Part shown: positions 23,748-39,708 of the stretch, in pieces
Layout: every line of letters starts with the position of its first letter
How positions within the stretch are numbered: the first letter of the stretch is position 1
Source of the DNA: Lingula anatina
Taxonomy: Eukaryota > Brachiopoda > Lingulata > Lingulida > Lingulidae
NCBI RefSeq assembly: GCF_001039355.2
Contig: NW_019775391.1
Coordinates: 747,541-811,540 of the forward strand
Direction of reading: 5' to 3'
DNA length: 64,000 nucleotides
Translations under genes and position numbers: made by a program
The notes under the pieces: model-generated
The model's input: the letters and a program-made list of their open reading frames with translations, nothing else
What the model was told of the DNA's origin: nothing
Databases searched by the model: none

Positions 23748-26700
23748 AGGCAAAACCATGAAATATTTCTTGTTAAATCAGTCTCATACAATTCAACCAA
23801 TCCACTTAACAATTTGACACATTTCTACACTTCAACCAATGACACATCTTATTGAGATCTCACCACCCCTGCAACTATACAGAGTTATAAGCATGCAGAG
23901 ATTTTGAAAGAAGCATTTTCGTGTGGTATATTACCCGGAAAATTACCTTTGATTCAGAACTCACACAGTTTGCAGCAAGACTGGGACTGATATCATCCTC
24001 ATCCTGAATCAAGCCTAAAACCTCAGTAGGATCTTTTGCTTCCTGTGATAGGTCCCTTTCCCCAAAAACTGCCTTCTCTGACCAATCTGAGGCAGTATTA
24101 CTTGTCTGACTGGACAGCAATTGTGACTGTGATAAACCAGGTTGACTTTGACTGTCTGTGATAGTGTCCAAGCTATAACACAAACTAAGGGGTCTGATCT
24201 TTTTAGAAGTTTGAGATAATGAATCAGTCTCGCTGGAGACACTTTTTTCATCTAAACTAATCTCCTCACTATTGACCATTTGTGCATCATTTACAGATTT
24301 TTCAGACACTTTAACAGCTTTGAACTGACTCAGAGATGCTTGACTTGAGGATAATGGGACATGCTTGACATCACTTTCCTTTGGTCTTGAACTAAAACTA
24401 CTGCTGAATTTATTCCACATGAAACTAGATTTCCTCACTTTGGCTTCCTGAGAATCTGCATTGCTTTCCATTTCCACTGTGGTGTTTGTTTGTAGAGTTG
24501 TTGTAATCTCCTGATTCATATTTAGTTTTTCCTGGACACTGTTTTTATGGTCTTTAACATAAGACACAGTGTTAGTCATATCTGCTTTTGGATCTGAATT
24601 TGAAGATGTAGCAGTATCCTTTTCAATGCCTTGCTGCAACTCAAAATGATCAAAGACAGATTCCCTTTTCTTCTTCAGCTTTGGGGCGGTTGATTTGGTA
24701 AAAAACCTGTAAATTACAAAATTAAGTCATATGTTTTTTTTTCCTCAGTGAGATAACAACACACAAATTCATACATCCTGGCACAAATCTATATAATTCT
24801 TGGCTGTAAATGTTTTCTATACAAATATATATTAAAATCATTCCATCAAAACATTTCCGGCTTTGATGTTTCATCATTAATGGACATGTGTAGAGATTAT
24901 TTTACGTGCCTCTTTGTGATTAAAATAATTCATGAAAGGCAATAAAGTAAATTTGTGATTGACTACAAATAAAGCTGAAATTCAATTTCATACCTGCTGT
25001 GGGTTTCTACTACTGGCTTTGCTGCATTGATATTAAACTTTTCTTTCTTCGGCAGCACTGTGCCAAAAACATTCTTCCTCCTTGGAGAAATGGCATCTAC
25101 CTCTTCAGCTCCAACGATTTTGCTGCTTTCTTTATTATTACTAACATCAGCTAATTCTTGAACATTACTGTCATAAAGGTTTTCTTTTGTTGATATTTCC
25201 TCTTTTTGAGTTTCTGGTAAACACAAAAGATCGTCTGATCTTCTTTTCTTTTCCTGAGATTTTTTGTAACCATACTCCTCTGCTAGTGTTATGTCATTCT
25301 TTTCCAAATCTTCCTCTTCTTAAACAAAATAAAAGAATGAAATTTTTAGATATTTTCAATAATATTAAAATGTATGATCATGTAAGATGCTGTACACTTG
25401 GCATGACAAAAATAACATTTTTTTAATTTAAATTAGTTTAAAGAATTGATACTTCTTATTAATGCAACACTTAACACAAATTGCAATGGTTTCTTAGAAA
25501 ATTGTACAAGAACACCGAAAAATGCATTCAATTGTTTCTCTTTCTTTTAATACAACATAAAAATACAACATAAAAAATACAACATAAAAACTTATTCACA
25601 CTCACCTCTTTTTCTTTTCCCATGATTTTGCCTCAGATTGTCTATTCTAATAGTTTTCACCTGCACTTCAATGCCAGCAGTGCTCAACCTTTCTGTCCTA
25701 GAAGGCTCTGTTTTCAAGGTAGAAACTGAAGACTTGGCTCTGAAGTTTTTATCCCATATACTAAGACGGTGGAGCATCCCTGAGCGTTTGCCAGTGTTCT
25801 GCTCCCACATCTTGACCTTTTGGGGTGGAGGCTGGAAAATTTTTACACTCAGGAAGTTACACATGACAAACTTAAAGACTTACCTTAACCAACTTACTGA
25901 AATTAGAAAAAATAATAATAATAAATAAATGGATATTTATAATGACAACCATGAAGACCAGGGTCAGTTTCCCACCTTATAAGTATCTGGATCATAGTCA
26001 TCCATTCTTTCTCCATTGTAGATGTTGATGTTTCCCAGTGCTATTTGATAAGCTCGCCCATTACAGAAGTAGCTGATTATGAGTTAAATACAACAAGAAT
26101 GATATTTTTTTTCTAATATTATGAAAAAAATTCCAACCCTTCCACGCTCAATTCTCACCCTGCACTAAAATTTATCAATATTTTGATTTGAATTATCTGA
26201 AATATAAACCACACTAGATAAGTTCATCAAATAACAATAATGCAAACCAACAGAGGAATAAGAGAACAGGAGAGTTCATTTACACCCTTATATCACCGAC
26301 AAGTTCGAAGAGTCAAGGATACGCTCCAGCATACTCCAAATCCTTGGGGTTCATTCCATCAGGGAAGGGGTTAAGGGGGGCCAGACGTCTCTGCAATGGG
26401 TCAAATACCACCTGGTATAAGAATGTATTTTCTGCCTGTGTAAAACCATCTATATATTCCTGGGGCACCTCTGGGGCATTCTTCAGGTAGGTGGACAGTT
26501 TCCTTAACACCTGAAGGTAACCCATATATAGGTGTGGCATTATATTCTTAAGATTCTATTAAAATAAAAATATTCATATTTATAAATATGAATATTTTTA
26601 TTAAAATAAAAATATTTAGCAACTTATATGATTTGGGTTGTAGAGGGTAAATGTTGGTGACTTTTTATGACCTTATGTCCTCTTTATGCATGTTACATCT

Positions 26701-29237
26701 GGGCAAAGGTTTCTCATAGCACAATGAAACATTTTGAAATAAAAAATCATTGTTCAAAATGAATACTAGATAACAAAGGATATGCAATACAAACTATAAT
26801 GTACTTTATAACATACCTTCGTCATATCTGGATTTTTTGCCTTTTTAATGATCTTGGCAGCATTTCCGAGTCCAATCCCTCGCAAACTTGGCAAGTAATC
26901 ACAGCCAGAGAGAATGCACATGTGGCGAAACTTTTCAAAAGTGCAGAAAGAGTTTTTCAGACTTGCTGCCTCACCCAGCCGTTCCTTCTCAATCATGATC
27001 CCGTTGCCATTGACATCAAGTTTGTATAAAACCTGCAAGACAATGTTGAAGTTGGTGTCTATGTATTATCTATTTCCGCATGCAGTAACTTAATGACAAT
27101 ACGGGCGTGATGAATCAGTCAGCGAGGGCAAGTCTGCTTAATTAGCACAAATTGTATGTCTATAACACTATTTTGTCATCGGGGACAAAGGAAATGACAG
27201 GTACGTCATGCTTCCAGATTAGATCTTCAATTAATAGTTTCTTCCTCATTGACGAGAGCTATTGAAAGGACAACAATTGACAAAGGGCCCGGCATGCAGT
27301 ATCTATATGACTGGCTTGAAAATTTACCGAGTCTTGCCGACGATGTGGTCGAACAATCAGAACAAGCAAAAAATACTTTTGCATGATTTTGACGTATGGA
27401 CTAAATGTTTGGGCCCAGAAAAATTAATTTTAAAATATAATTTTTTTGGTCGGATTGACTGGGCCCGTCGAAATGCTTGGCACATTACCGTAAAGCAAAT
27501 GCATCCAAAGTGTAAAAGTTACTTTGATAACTGCACTAAAGGCTCCCATACCCTTTCACATCCAAACAGCAGGAGATCCGAGTCCTCTGTGATGATAATC
27601 TGAGCAACTCCTATCTTGTTTAGGTAGGCAAGCTGAGAGTCCGCTTCATAGGGGGCTACAATACAGTCAACACCCTTCTCACGGCATGCCTGAAGAAAAT
27701 ATTTGGTACATTCTTTAAGACAGATTTAATTTTGCATCAAAACATTCAGGGGTTCATGGTTAATTTTCATAAAAAATTACTTTCCATTTCTATCACATCT
27801 GACTTATTAATGACCACCATTAATTTTTTACCGTTGGTAGCCAAATATATGCTGAGTTTAAAACTTCAACATGAGATTTTTTCTTGTCAAGAACTGTAGA
27901 TACCTTCATGAGTTCCAGCGCCATCTGTGGGGTGATATCAATACAACGCTCTAGACACTGCCTTGCTTCACTCTTTTTACCTTCTCGTAGAAATTGGGCA
28001 GCTTTCTTCCTGTAGGCATCTCTTCTCCTGAAAGTTGAAAATATTGCTTAAATATTTAATATTTATTGTGAAGGCAATGACTTGATTTTGACATAATGAG
28101 GACTTTTGATTATTTTGAAAAATAGTGTGCTGACTGCATAAAATCATTATCATTCATTATTATTAATGTTTATTAATAAAAAAAATTCAAGGAAATGAAA
28201 TTCAAACATAAATCAAAATAGAAATGGTTATCATAATGGACAGGCCTTAATATTTGTTGCACTTTTAGTTATCTTGAAAACAAGGGGTTTTTACTTGTTT
28301 CTACATTCATATCTATATCCAACCTCATAAATATGATACAAATTTATGAAAACCAAAAAAAATACAATGACTTTACATTAAACCAGTTACATTCCATCTT
28401 TTTGGACTAAAGTATTAAACAGTTTATCTTGAGAGCACTGGGCTATTTCTAGTACAATTTTCCCTAGCCTCTAGCTCTACTAAAACTACAGACGAAAGAC
28501 TAAAATTTCAAATTTTAAACCAAATCAATTGGTGATAATTATAATGATAATTAACAACAACAAATAACAAAACATCACAAATACAAAAAGGCTAAGAATA
28601 TGTCTATTATCTATCAAAGTGAAGAGAGGCTGGGAAATACAGACAAAAATGGCCAGTAAGGCCATTTTAATCATTTCTCATACTGCCAACACATGGATAA
28701 AAATAAAAAGTTATCTTTACTCTCTTCTTGTTCTCTCCACTTCTTTCTTTGAAGGCAGGTGACACCCATCGAATACCAATACAGGTTTAATATCCCAGGA
28801 TAGCATGGCATTCACAAACTTCATACAGTAGTACACATACCTGAAATGATAATGAAGGAAGTTATAGATATAGAATGAAACACATATTTCTTTTGGCCAA
28901 CAAATATTTCCAAGTGAATGTGAGTCACATTTATGAGTAAGATTAAGGCATCACACCACAGTGCATATCTGATAATCAGCCAGTAATGGCAGTATTTATG
29001 TTTTTTTTAATCCAGTAGGGGGCTAGGTTTATCAAAAATTGCACTAAAGTCTGACTATATAGACTAAGTGACTTACTGATCTGTCTTTTCTCCCACAGCC
29101 AGTTTTTCTGCACAAGCAAAAGCTCCCTTGTGTAGCCAACAATATGCGTCTACTGCCACTGTGCAGCCCTTGTAATCCTTCAGGTTGACTTCTCTCTGAA
29201 CATCCCTTAGGAAGGGTAAAAGGCCCTGGATACCCAT
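23359..29237 (-). CDS. EXO1: Exonuclease 1
   Basis: Exons: 29237-29077 (ATG), 28840-28721, 28027-27904, 27689-27552, 27032-26817, 26510-26323, 26072-25976, 25831-25606, 25318-24994, 24706-23947, 23652-23583 and 23488 to the poly-C/N near 23359. All junctions are in phase, giving over 800 residues like human EXO1 (846). EXO1 is a nuclear 5'-3' exonuclease and flap nuclease of the XPG/FEN1 family, acting in mismatch repair and DNA end resection. Catalytic acids are visible: VDAY (D30), FDGC, PYEADSQ, TEDSDLL and SGCDY, followed by the helix-hairpin-helix region [10 protein letters not shown]. The C-terminal half is Ser/Gln-rich and low in conservation. A short motif near the end ([20 protein letters not shown]) resembles the human C terminus. 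The last exon runs open into the poly-C tract, so the true stop is uncertain. Confidence 0.93.
23692..23748. repeat. (AAAT)n microsatellite, length differs between EXO1 copies
   Basis: About 13 units here versus about 5 at 21500-21521 in the other EXO1 3' copy. Confidence 0.85.
26563..26602. repeat. Perfect 40-bp palindrome in EXO1 intron 5
   Basis: Two 20-bp AT-only-plus-one-C/G arms meet without a spacer (left arm starts AATAAAAATATTC, right arm ends GAATATTTTTATT). Able to extrude as a cruciform. Confidence 0.85.
27033..27551. other. EXO1 intron 4 with protein-like open frames
   Basis: The plus strand holds a 113-codon frame (27262-27603) and, in another frame, a short stretch starting [20 protein letters not shown] at 27295 that looks protein-like and ends after about 30 codons. 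GC content is higher than in neighbouring introns. It may be a transposon remnant; I recognise no family. Confidence 0.3.
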
Positions 29238-29840
29238 GTTAGTTCTCCAGTTCTTTGCCTCTCAACCTGTGTGTCCTATTTATCTTAGCAGTCTCCTGCT
29301 TTTTTTATCGAAGTTGGCAAGATTTGCAGGAGCAGATCAATGTTTATAGTATAAATTATACTGTATTTCTAATTAAAATATTGAGGACTATATTTATGGC
29401 GTTTCTTGCAAATCTACGATAAATATCCTTTAATATTACATCAAGAATACATATTTCTGTAATTATTTAAATAACAGAGAATCAACAAGTCGTTATCTCT
29501 TGTCTTCTATTCACCTTGCAGCGTTTCCATGTTGTAATTATCTTTTTATTCAATCCCTCCTTCCATCTTTCGCGCGTCCACGGTGCATGCTGGGAGATTT
29601 CGTTTACCTGCTTCAAAATCCTTTGAACAAAGGGCGTTTGCGAAACAAAAATTATGCTCCTCAAACTCAAATATTACACAAAATGTATTTATATTGTTTT
29701 TTATGGAAATTTATCCAGACGTTCTTTCAAAAAGTAATGAATTACGTTACTCTGAGATCGTGATGTGTCATGGTGGAAAGGGAAAGAATTTTTTGTTTTC
29801 GTGGCATTGCTAGACGAATTTTGTAATTGTATTTAAAATC
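29238..29840. promoter_or_regulatory. Bidirectional promoter between EXO1 and YIPF4
   Basis: 603 bp between divergent ATGs. A motif GCATGCTGGGA at 29585-29595 resembles the ZNF143/Staf binding site common in bidirectional housekeeping promoters. The surrounding 29570-29610 is locally GC-richer (CGCGCGTCC). The promoter assignment is inferred. Confidence 0.5.
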
Positions 29841-32049
<2,209 letters not shown>

Positions 32050-33214
32050 GACGAACTATAACATTTCAGCCGACTTGTGTTCAATCTCAGCAGTCACACC
32101 AGATATAGCTACAGACCATCATGTTAGCTCCTCTTGGTAAAGTTGAAGTGTACATGGATCTACTTCCAAGTAACCATAACTTGGCCTATAGATCCTTGTC
32201 ACCAGCTGTATACAGGGAGAATGTCTGGCAACAAGGTTTTCAACCCCTGTTGAGCATGGCAAAATGCCGACATAAGATGGAAAAGTGCCATGTACATGTT
32301 GACTTCAATTGGAATCGTGGGGACAGTACATGCAACCTCTACTCTCTTTGCTCTCCAAAATACTTTGGCAGGCTATTCTCATGTGAGAATACATTGTAGA
32401 GTTAAATGTTTTTCCTGTACTCTATCTGTGATGGAAATGAGAAGTAACTTAAGATCTGTAAATATCCTTGACATGTTAAGTCAAGTAATATTTTGTAAAT
32501 TGTCTGGACCCTCGTCCCTTGTGAGAAATTTGGAGATGGCATGAAATTTTGTAAATACATCAGACTATGTGATATGTACTATTATTAAAATATTCTAAAT
32601 TACTAATTTAATAATGACACATTTGTTTTGAGTTTTATTTGTATATATATTGGTCATGATCGTACATACATTATAACATACATGCATACATACATCGCAC
32701 ATACAAAACTTTTTCCAGCAAAATCTGCTGTTTTGTGATTTCCTTCACAAATGACATTGCTGAAATCTTCAAAAAAATGAATGACTCCAATATGTTATTA
32801 TTTTATATTTAACTTGTTCACAGTGCCTGGAATCACGTATGACATTGAGATTTCGTGGTTGAAGTTGGTTCCATACTTTTATGTAGAGAAGTGTAATATT
32901 GGGTATCCACTTCCAATCTCCACAGTCAAACAAGTGAGACCTATTTACCACATGATGGTATTCAAGGAATACCCCCTTGTTCCTGTGCCACAATACAATT
33001 TTGTTTTCTGGTTGGTAATCCATAATGAACATGGTATTAAGTGCATTAAAGCTTAAAATCAGTTTATTCTCCTGGATTTTTAACATGGCAAGCTGTTCCA
33101 GCAAACTGAAGAACACCAACCAGAAATCTCCATTCTGCACTTTTTAAAACTAACAGGGGCATTCTGTAGCCTTATGTCAATGTAAATCAATTTTTTTTCA
33201 ATCATGAACACCAG
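32050..33214. other. Convergent 3' region of YIPF4 and MED17
   Basis: Probably the two 3'UTRs. A block at 32822-33055 is open on both strands (91 codons plus, 123 codons minus) and is preceded on the plus strand by an acceptor-like TTGTTCACAG. It is nearly unchanged in the other copy (39316-39549) while neighbouring sequence has indels. It could be a constrained UTR element or an unrecognised exon. Confidence 0.35.
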
Positions 33215-36200
33215 TCATGGTAAGGAAGCCATTAAAGTTTCAATTTTGCTAACAAAGTTCCTTCCTTCCACTTTCTGATAGTTGATGCTCTGGAATTCTC
33301 CCCCTAGGCAGTTCCATTTGGGGTCTGTCACAATGTTTTTGCTGTTGTTCTCCTCCCCTTTCCTAGGGCAATGCTGTACATACACCATGGATCCCGTGGT
33401 TGGGCCAGTTTTTATAGACAGCACTCTGAATGGAAAAAATATACTCATTAATGTACTGCAACTTGGGGTCACTGGATTCCAAGTTTCTGAATACCACGCA
33501 AAAGTGAACATTCACTCATAGAAGTGAGAAATTAAAATAAAAAACAGACTAAGAGAAAATCTAAACATACATTATTAATGAAGTAACCTTTACATAATGC
33601 TGGAAAAATGTACAGATGGAAATAACTTTTTCTCATGCAATGCTCTTGGCCCTACTTAAGGCGTTCAGGTGTAGGCGATCATACTGCATAAGGAAGACAA
33701 AGTATGTAGCCTTTCACCCAGACCATACCCCCCTGACCCTGACCTTGATCCTGACCTCACCTTTGACCCGAGGGGGATGCCATCATAATGCTGGAGTAGC
33801 TCCCAAGGGGCTCCATGTTCCCCAGCCCCAGGTGCAGACTGCTAGAGAGCACCTGCCAGCCTAACAATTTACACAGGTGCTGGGCCATGGTCACCTGGTG
33901 CTGGTACATCTGATGGCAAACATGAATATGATTATTGTACACTTGCTAATATACTGTTAAATGTTCTAAGCAAATCAATACACACAGAAAATACATTGTT
34001 ATTAGCAGAGTAATAAACAGATTAACAGTGAAAGAAAATCTCACAAAATTACCCAGTTGTGAAGCTTATTGGAGCAAAAATAAATATTTGCTGAGGAGTT
34101 AAACAGTATTTCAACCATTTGCTTGCAAATTTACTAATGGTAATGAAAAAGTCTTGGTAATTGCTTTATCAATTAGTTTTTTCTGTGTGTATACCTGATT
34201 CACAAATTTCAAAATAACAAGGTAAAACTAGACACAAATGTGCTTCATTTTAACTATATTTTTATTTGTTTTTGAATTTATTTCATTGTGTGTGTGTTAA
34301 TTTGAAGAATAACAGTTTCTGTAACAATTTAAATGGCAAACATCACAGACCTGAGATAGTACCAAGTCTCGTAACTCTCCCTGTTCATATGACAGTGTGA
34401 TTATGCGTCCATCCCTACACTCTGCTTTTATGGACTCCATTCCAACTGTGAGATAGAAGGAAGTCCTGGAGGGAAAAAACAATAAAAACATGACATATCA
34501 CTACTAAAAGCTTGTGTAGTTCGTGGTACTGCTGGTATTATAATATTATCATACAGTCAATATAAATCCTCTTTTGTGAACGATTTACTACTGTGTGTGT
34601 GTGTGTGTTTTTTTTTTATATTCCAGCATTTACCAATAAAACAATTGTTGGCCCTTATCAAGTGAAAATTACTGCTTCAGTGGTTTTTATTACTACTAGT
34701 ATATGAATCGGCTATAAATTTGCTACCCATGCTTGTTTATATGGTGTACAGACTTTTATCTACTACCTTCAAACAACCATAACCTGAGGGAATGACAAAT
34801 AACTGTTAATATTGCACTGTAATTCTTCAATATGTATTACACTCTTGTTGGGTCATTGTAAAATGTGCTGACACCAAATTAAATAAACAAAATATAACAA
34901 ATATATAAAGTTGTACATGCAGAAAATAATATTTACAGTACCTGATACTCTCATACCCCAGTGAAGTGATATCTACTCTACATGAGGCCTGTGTAGCTGT
35001 ACTGGTGGTGTTCCAGTGAGCCATTAACTGTGGGTCCTGAAGAGTTCTGGTCAAATGATCTATCAGCTGCATAGTTCTTTGGGAAAAGTGATTGAGAAAT
35101 AAGTGATCATGTGGGTTCCATACAGTTTTCACCAATTGAGTATCAAAATGTTTTTCTTTTGGAAACAGATTGAGAGATGATTATGTTGGTTTCAACCTGG
35201 TGTAATCAAATTGCTGTTTGATATATACATATTCAATCTATATGAAAAAAAATTAAGATGAGACAAACTCAAGTTCAATAAGGTCTGTACCTTATTTATT
35301 TATTTATTTATTTATTTTTTGTCATAACATGTGCTCTGGTTACACAGCCAAGAGGTAGAAATAAAAACAACAAAATAAAAACAAGCACTCACTTGGACCT
35401 TAGTATCATGTGTTTGGCCTGGTTTATAATCTGGTCCAGCAGAGATTCACTGTTAAAAGAAGAAATAAATAAATTAACAGGGTGAGTTATCAGTTCATAT
35501 CAAATGCACATTTAACTGGAGAACTGCCACCCAATTTCCAGCAGGGCTAAAAAGGCACCCTTATATGCTACATCAATCCATGTGCTCAATTTTTATGGGT
35601 TCCTTTTTGGCCCACTGAGGGAATAAGGGTTGATAACAAACAAGGCTGCCTCTAACTTGCACAAAACTAAGAGCAAAAATTGCCTCACTCCAGAACAGTA
35701 CTTCAAACTGAATTTTTCACATGATAATATATAGAAACTAGCATGTAAATTTCCTACATGCTAGTTCAAGTTTCCCTGGTTACAGCTTCACACACATTCA
35801 GTCTAGTCAGAATAATCACACTTAAAACTCAGGTTTATTTACATTTTTTTATATTTACCATAGCGCTTGAGTGTGACCACTTCAACTACAAACAAACAGT
35901 ATGATTATTAAAACTACAAACACCTCATACCTTTCCATCATGTCAGATAACTCCTGTTTGCTGAAGGCTTGTGGTCCAGCCAGCCGCCTTCTCTTGCTGA
36001 CCCCCAGGGAGGCGGTGACAGGATGGGGCATGGGGTGGTGGATGTTCTTATGGTGCATCTCCCTCAGTAACTGGTGCAGAGAGTGCTCCAACACCTGGTT
36101 GTGGACCTGTTTGTGATGGAGACCTGGGGTCTGGAAAATTTTGGCAGATATATGGCATTTATTTTATATGGTGCTGAGAATAACTGGTACAATAGATCTT

Positions 36201-36980
36201 CAAAATATGCAGTTGTTTGTGATATCTGTTTTGATGCCACAGATAATAATTTTAAGATCTAAGACTATGTAAATTTTCATTTTTGTTACATTTGGGAATT
36301 CATTTTCACATTGGGATTTCACAAAAAAGAAAAAGTTAACCTATATATAGTCAAATTTGTAACAGAGGTTATTATTTTTTTTTTTGGGGGGGGGGGGGTA
36401 TAAAATGGCCTTCTCGAAGACAAGATCACCATTACATGTACTCAAATTTGAAGAAAATTTTATGATATAAACATTTTTTATGAATATCTTTCTTTGTGAC
36501 AAAAAAGTGGTAGTTTCTTGAAAATGAAGAAAATATCAAGATTATTCTATTTACCCTTTTCTCCCTTCCTGTAATGTGACTCAATGTCACAGTCAGTTGT
36601 ATGCCTGGGAAAAGCTTAAATAAAAATAAGAATTATTATAAATGATAAATAAAATTATTATATTTGCCATTTCAGTTGTGAGACATGGAAAAATCAATCT
36701 CTAGACCCACAATTGATTTAATGTTTAATTTCTGTTTAAATGAAAATGACAATGTTATAGTATAATGTTACAGTGTACTCACTGCCAGCAAGATTTGGTT
36801 GTCTACTAGTCTATTAATTATCTGGGACTGTTTTCCGATATATTTTGAAAACAAATTGTTTTCTTAGATAACACTTAATTATCTATCCATACAGCATGTA
36901 GTACTTACAGGCACTATGATTTGGTTGCCTACTACAATATTTGGTATCTTGGACTGGGACTGCACTGCTTCTCTTGCCAG
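33215..36980 (-). CDS. MED17: MED17 exons 7-14, second copy (partial)
   Basis: Exons equivalent to 7-14 of the complete gene: 36980-36909, 36614-36555, 36130-35931, 35449-35393, 35076-34942, 34465-34351, 33909-33761 and 33425-33215 (stop). Splice sites, phases and lengths match those of the complete copy, and the encoded protein is nearly identical. Exons 1-6 are missing because the copy stops at the N at 37081. This is either the second haplotype or the product of a real tandem duplication. No disabling changes are seen in these exons. Confidence 0.88.
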
Positions 36981-37080
36981 CTACGTCAAAATAGAAAGAA
37001 ATATTGAAAGCAATGTTCAAGGGTTTAAAGTTTGCAACCTTAAAGTTTAAAGATCTTACACATATCAAGAATTTTTTTTA

Positions 37081-37081
37081 N
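37081..37081. other. N at YIPF4-MED17 duplication junction
   Basis: Copy A stops here; copy B alignment starts 31 bases later. The base pattern around the N (TTTTTTTA, N, TGTCA) also matches copy B at 43522-43536, so the N may be an ambiguous base or a one-base gap placeholder. Confidence 0.8.
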
Positions 37082-37251
37082 TGTCATCCATAAAAATAAA
37101 AAAGTGTGGCCTTATGGAAATTTAAAAAAAATATTAGTAATTAGTTAAATGTAAGCCTGTAGAGTAATGAAATATTTGACAAATATTAAATAATAAAAAA
37201 ATTTTAATAAATTATTTTAATAGATAATAAAAATGATAAGATTAATGATAA

Positions 37252-38549
<1,298 letters not shown>

Positions 38550-39708
38550 GGCAAACCGAAACATTCAGCCGACTTGTGTTCAACTTCAGCAGTCACACCA
38601 GATATAGCTACAGACCATCATGTTAGTTCCACTTGGCAAAGTTGAAGTGTACATGGATCTACTTCCAAGTGACCATAACTTGGCCTATAGATCCTTGTCA
38701 CCAGCTGTATACAGGGAGAATGTCTGGCAACAAGGTTGTTCAACCCCTGTTGAGCATGGCAAAATGCTGACATAAGATGGAAAAGTGCCATTTATATGTT
38801 GACTTCTATTGGAATCGTGAGGACAGTACATGCAACCTCTACTCTCTTTGCTCTCCAAAATACTTTGGCAGGCTATTCTCATGTGAGAATTCAGTGCTGA
38901 TTGTAGAGTGAAATGTTTGCCTGTACTCTATCTGCGATGGAAATGAGAAGTAACTTAAGATCTGTAAATATCCTTGACATGTTAAGTCAAGTAATATTTT
39001 GTAAATTGTCTGGACCCTCGTCCCCTGTGAGAAATTTGGAAATGGCGTGAAGACCATGTGATATATACTATTATTAAAATATTCTAAATTACTAATTTAA
39101 TAATGACACAATGCTGATGTTTTGAGTTTTATTTGTATATATATTGGTCATGATCATACATACATGCATGCATACATCGCACATACAAAACTTTTTCCTG
39201 CAAAATCTGCTGTTGTGTGATTTCCTTCACAAATGACATTGCTGAAATCTTCAAAATTGGTATTATGGAAATGAATGACACCAATATTTTATTATTTTAT
39301 ATTTAACTTGTTCACAGTGCCTGGAATCACATATGACATTGAGATTTCGTGGTTGAAGTTGGTTCCATACTTTTATGTAGAGAAGTGTAATATTGGGTAT
39401 CCACTTCCAATCTCCACAGTCAAACAAGTGAGACCTATTTACCACATGATGGTATTCAAGGAATACCCCCTTGTTCCTGTGCCACAATACAATTTTGTTT
39501 TCTGGTTGGTAATCCATAATGAACATGGTATTAAGTGCATTAAAGCTTAAAATCGGTTTATTCTCCTGGATTTTTAACATGGCAAGCTGTTCCAGCAAAC
39601 TGAAGAATACCAACCAGAAATCTCCATTCTGCACTTTTTAAAACTAACAGGGGCATTCTGTAGCCTTATGTCAATGTAAATCAATTTTTTTTCAATCATG
39701 AACACCAG

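Noticed and set aside
21808-24251. 76-78 codon minus frames inside the EXO1 exons
   Set aside because: Out-of-frame shadows of the EXO1 Ser-rich exon.
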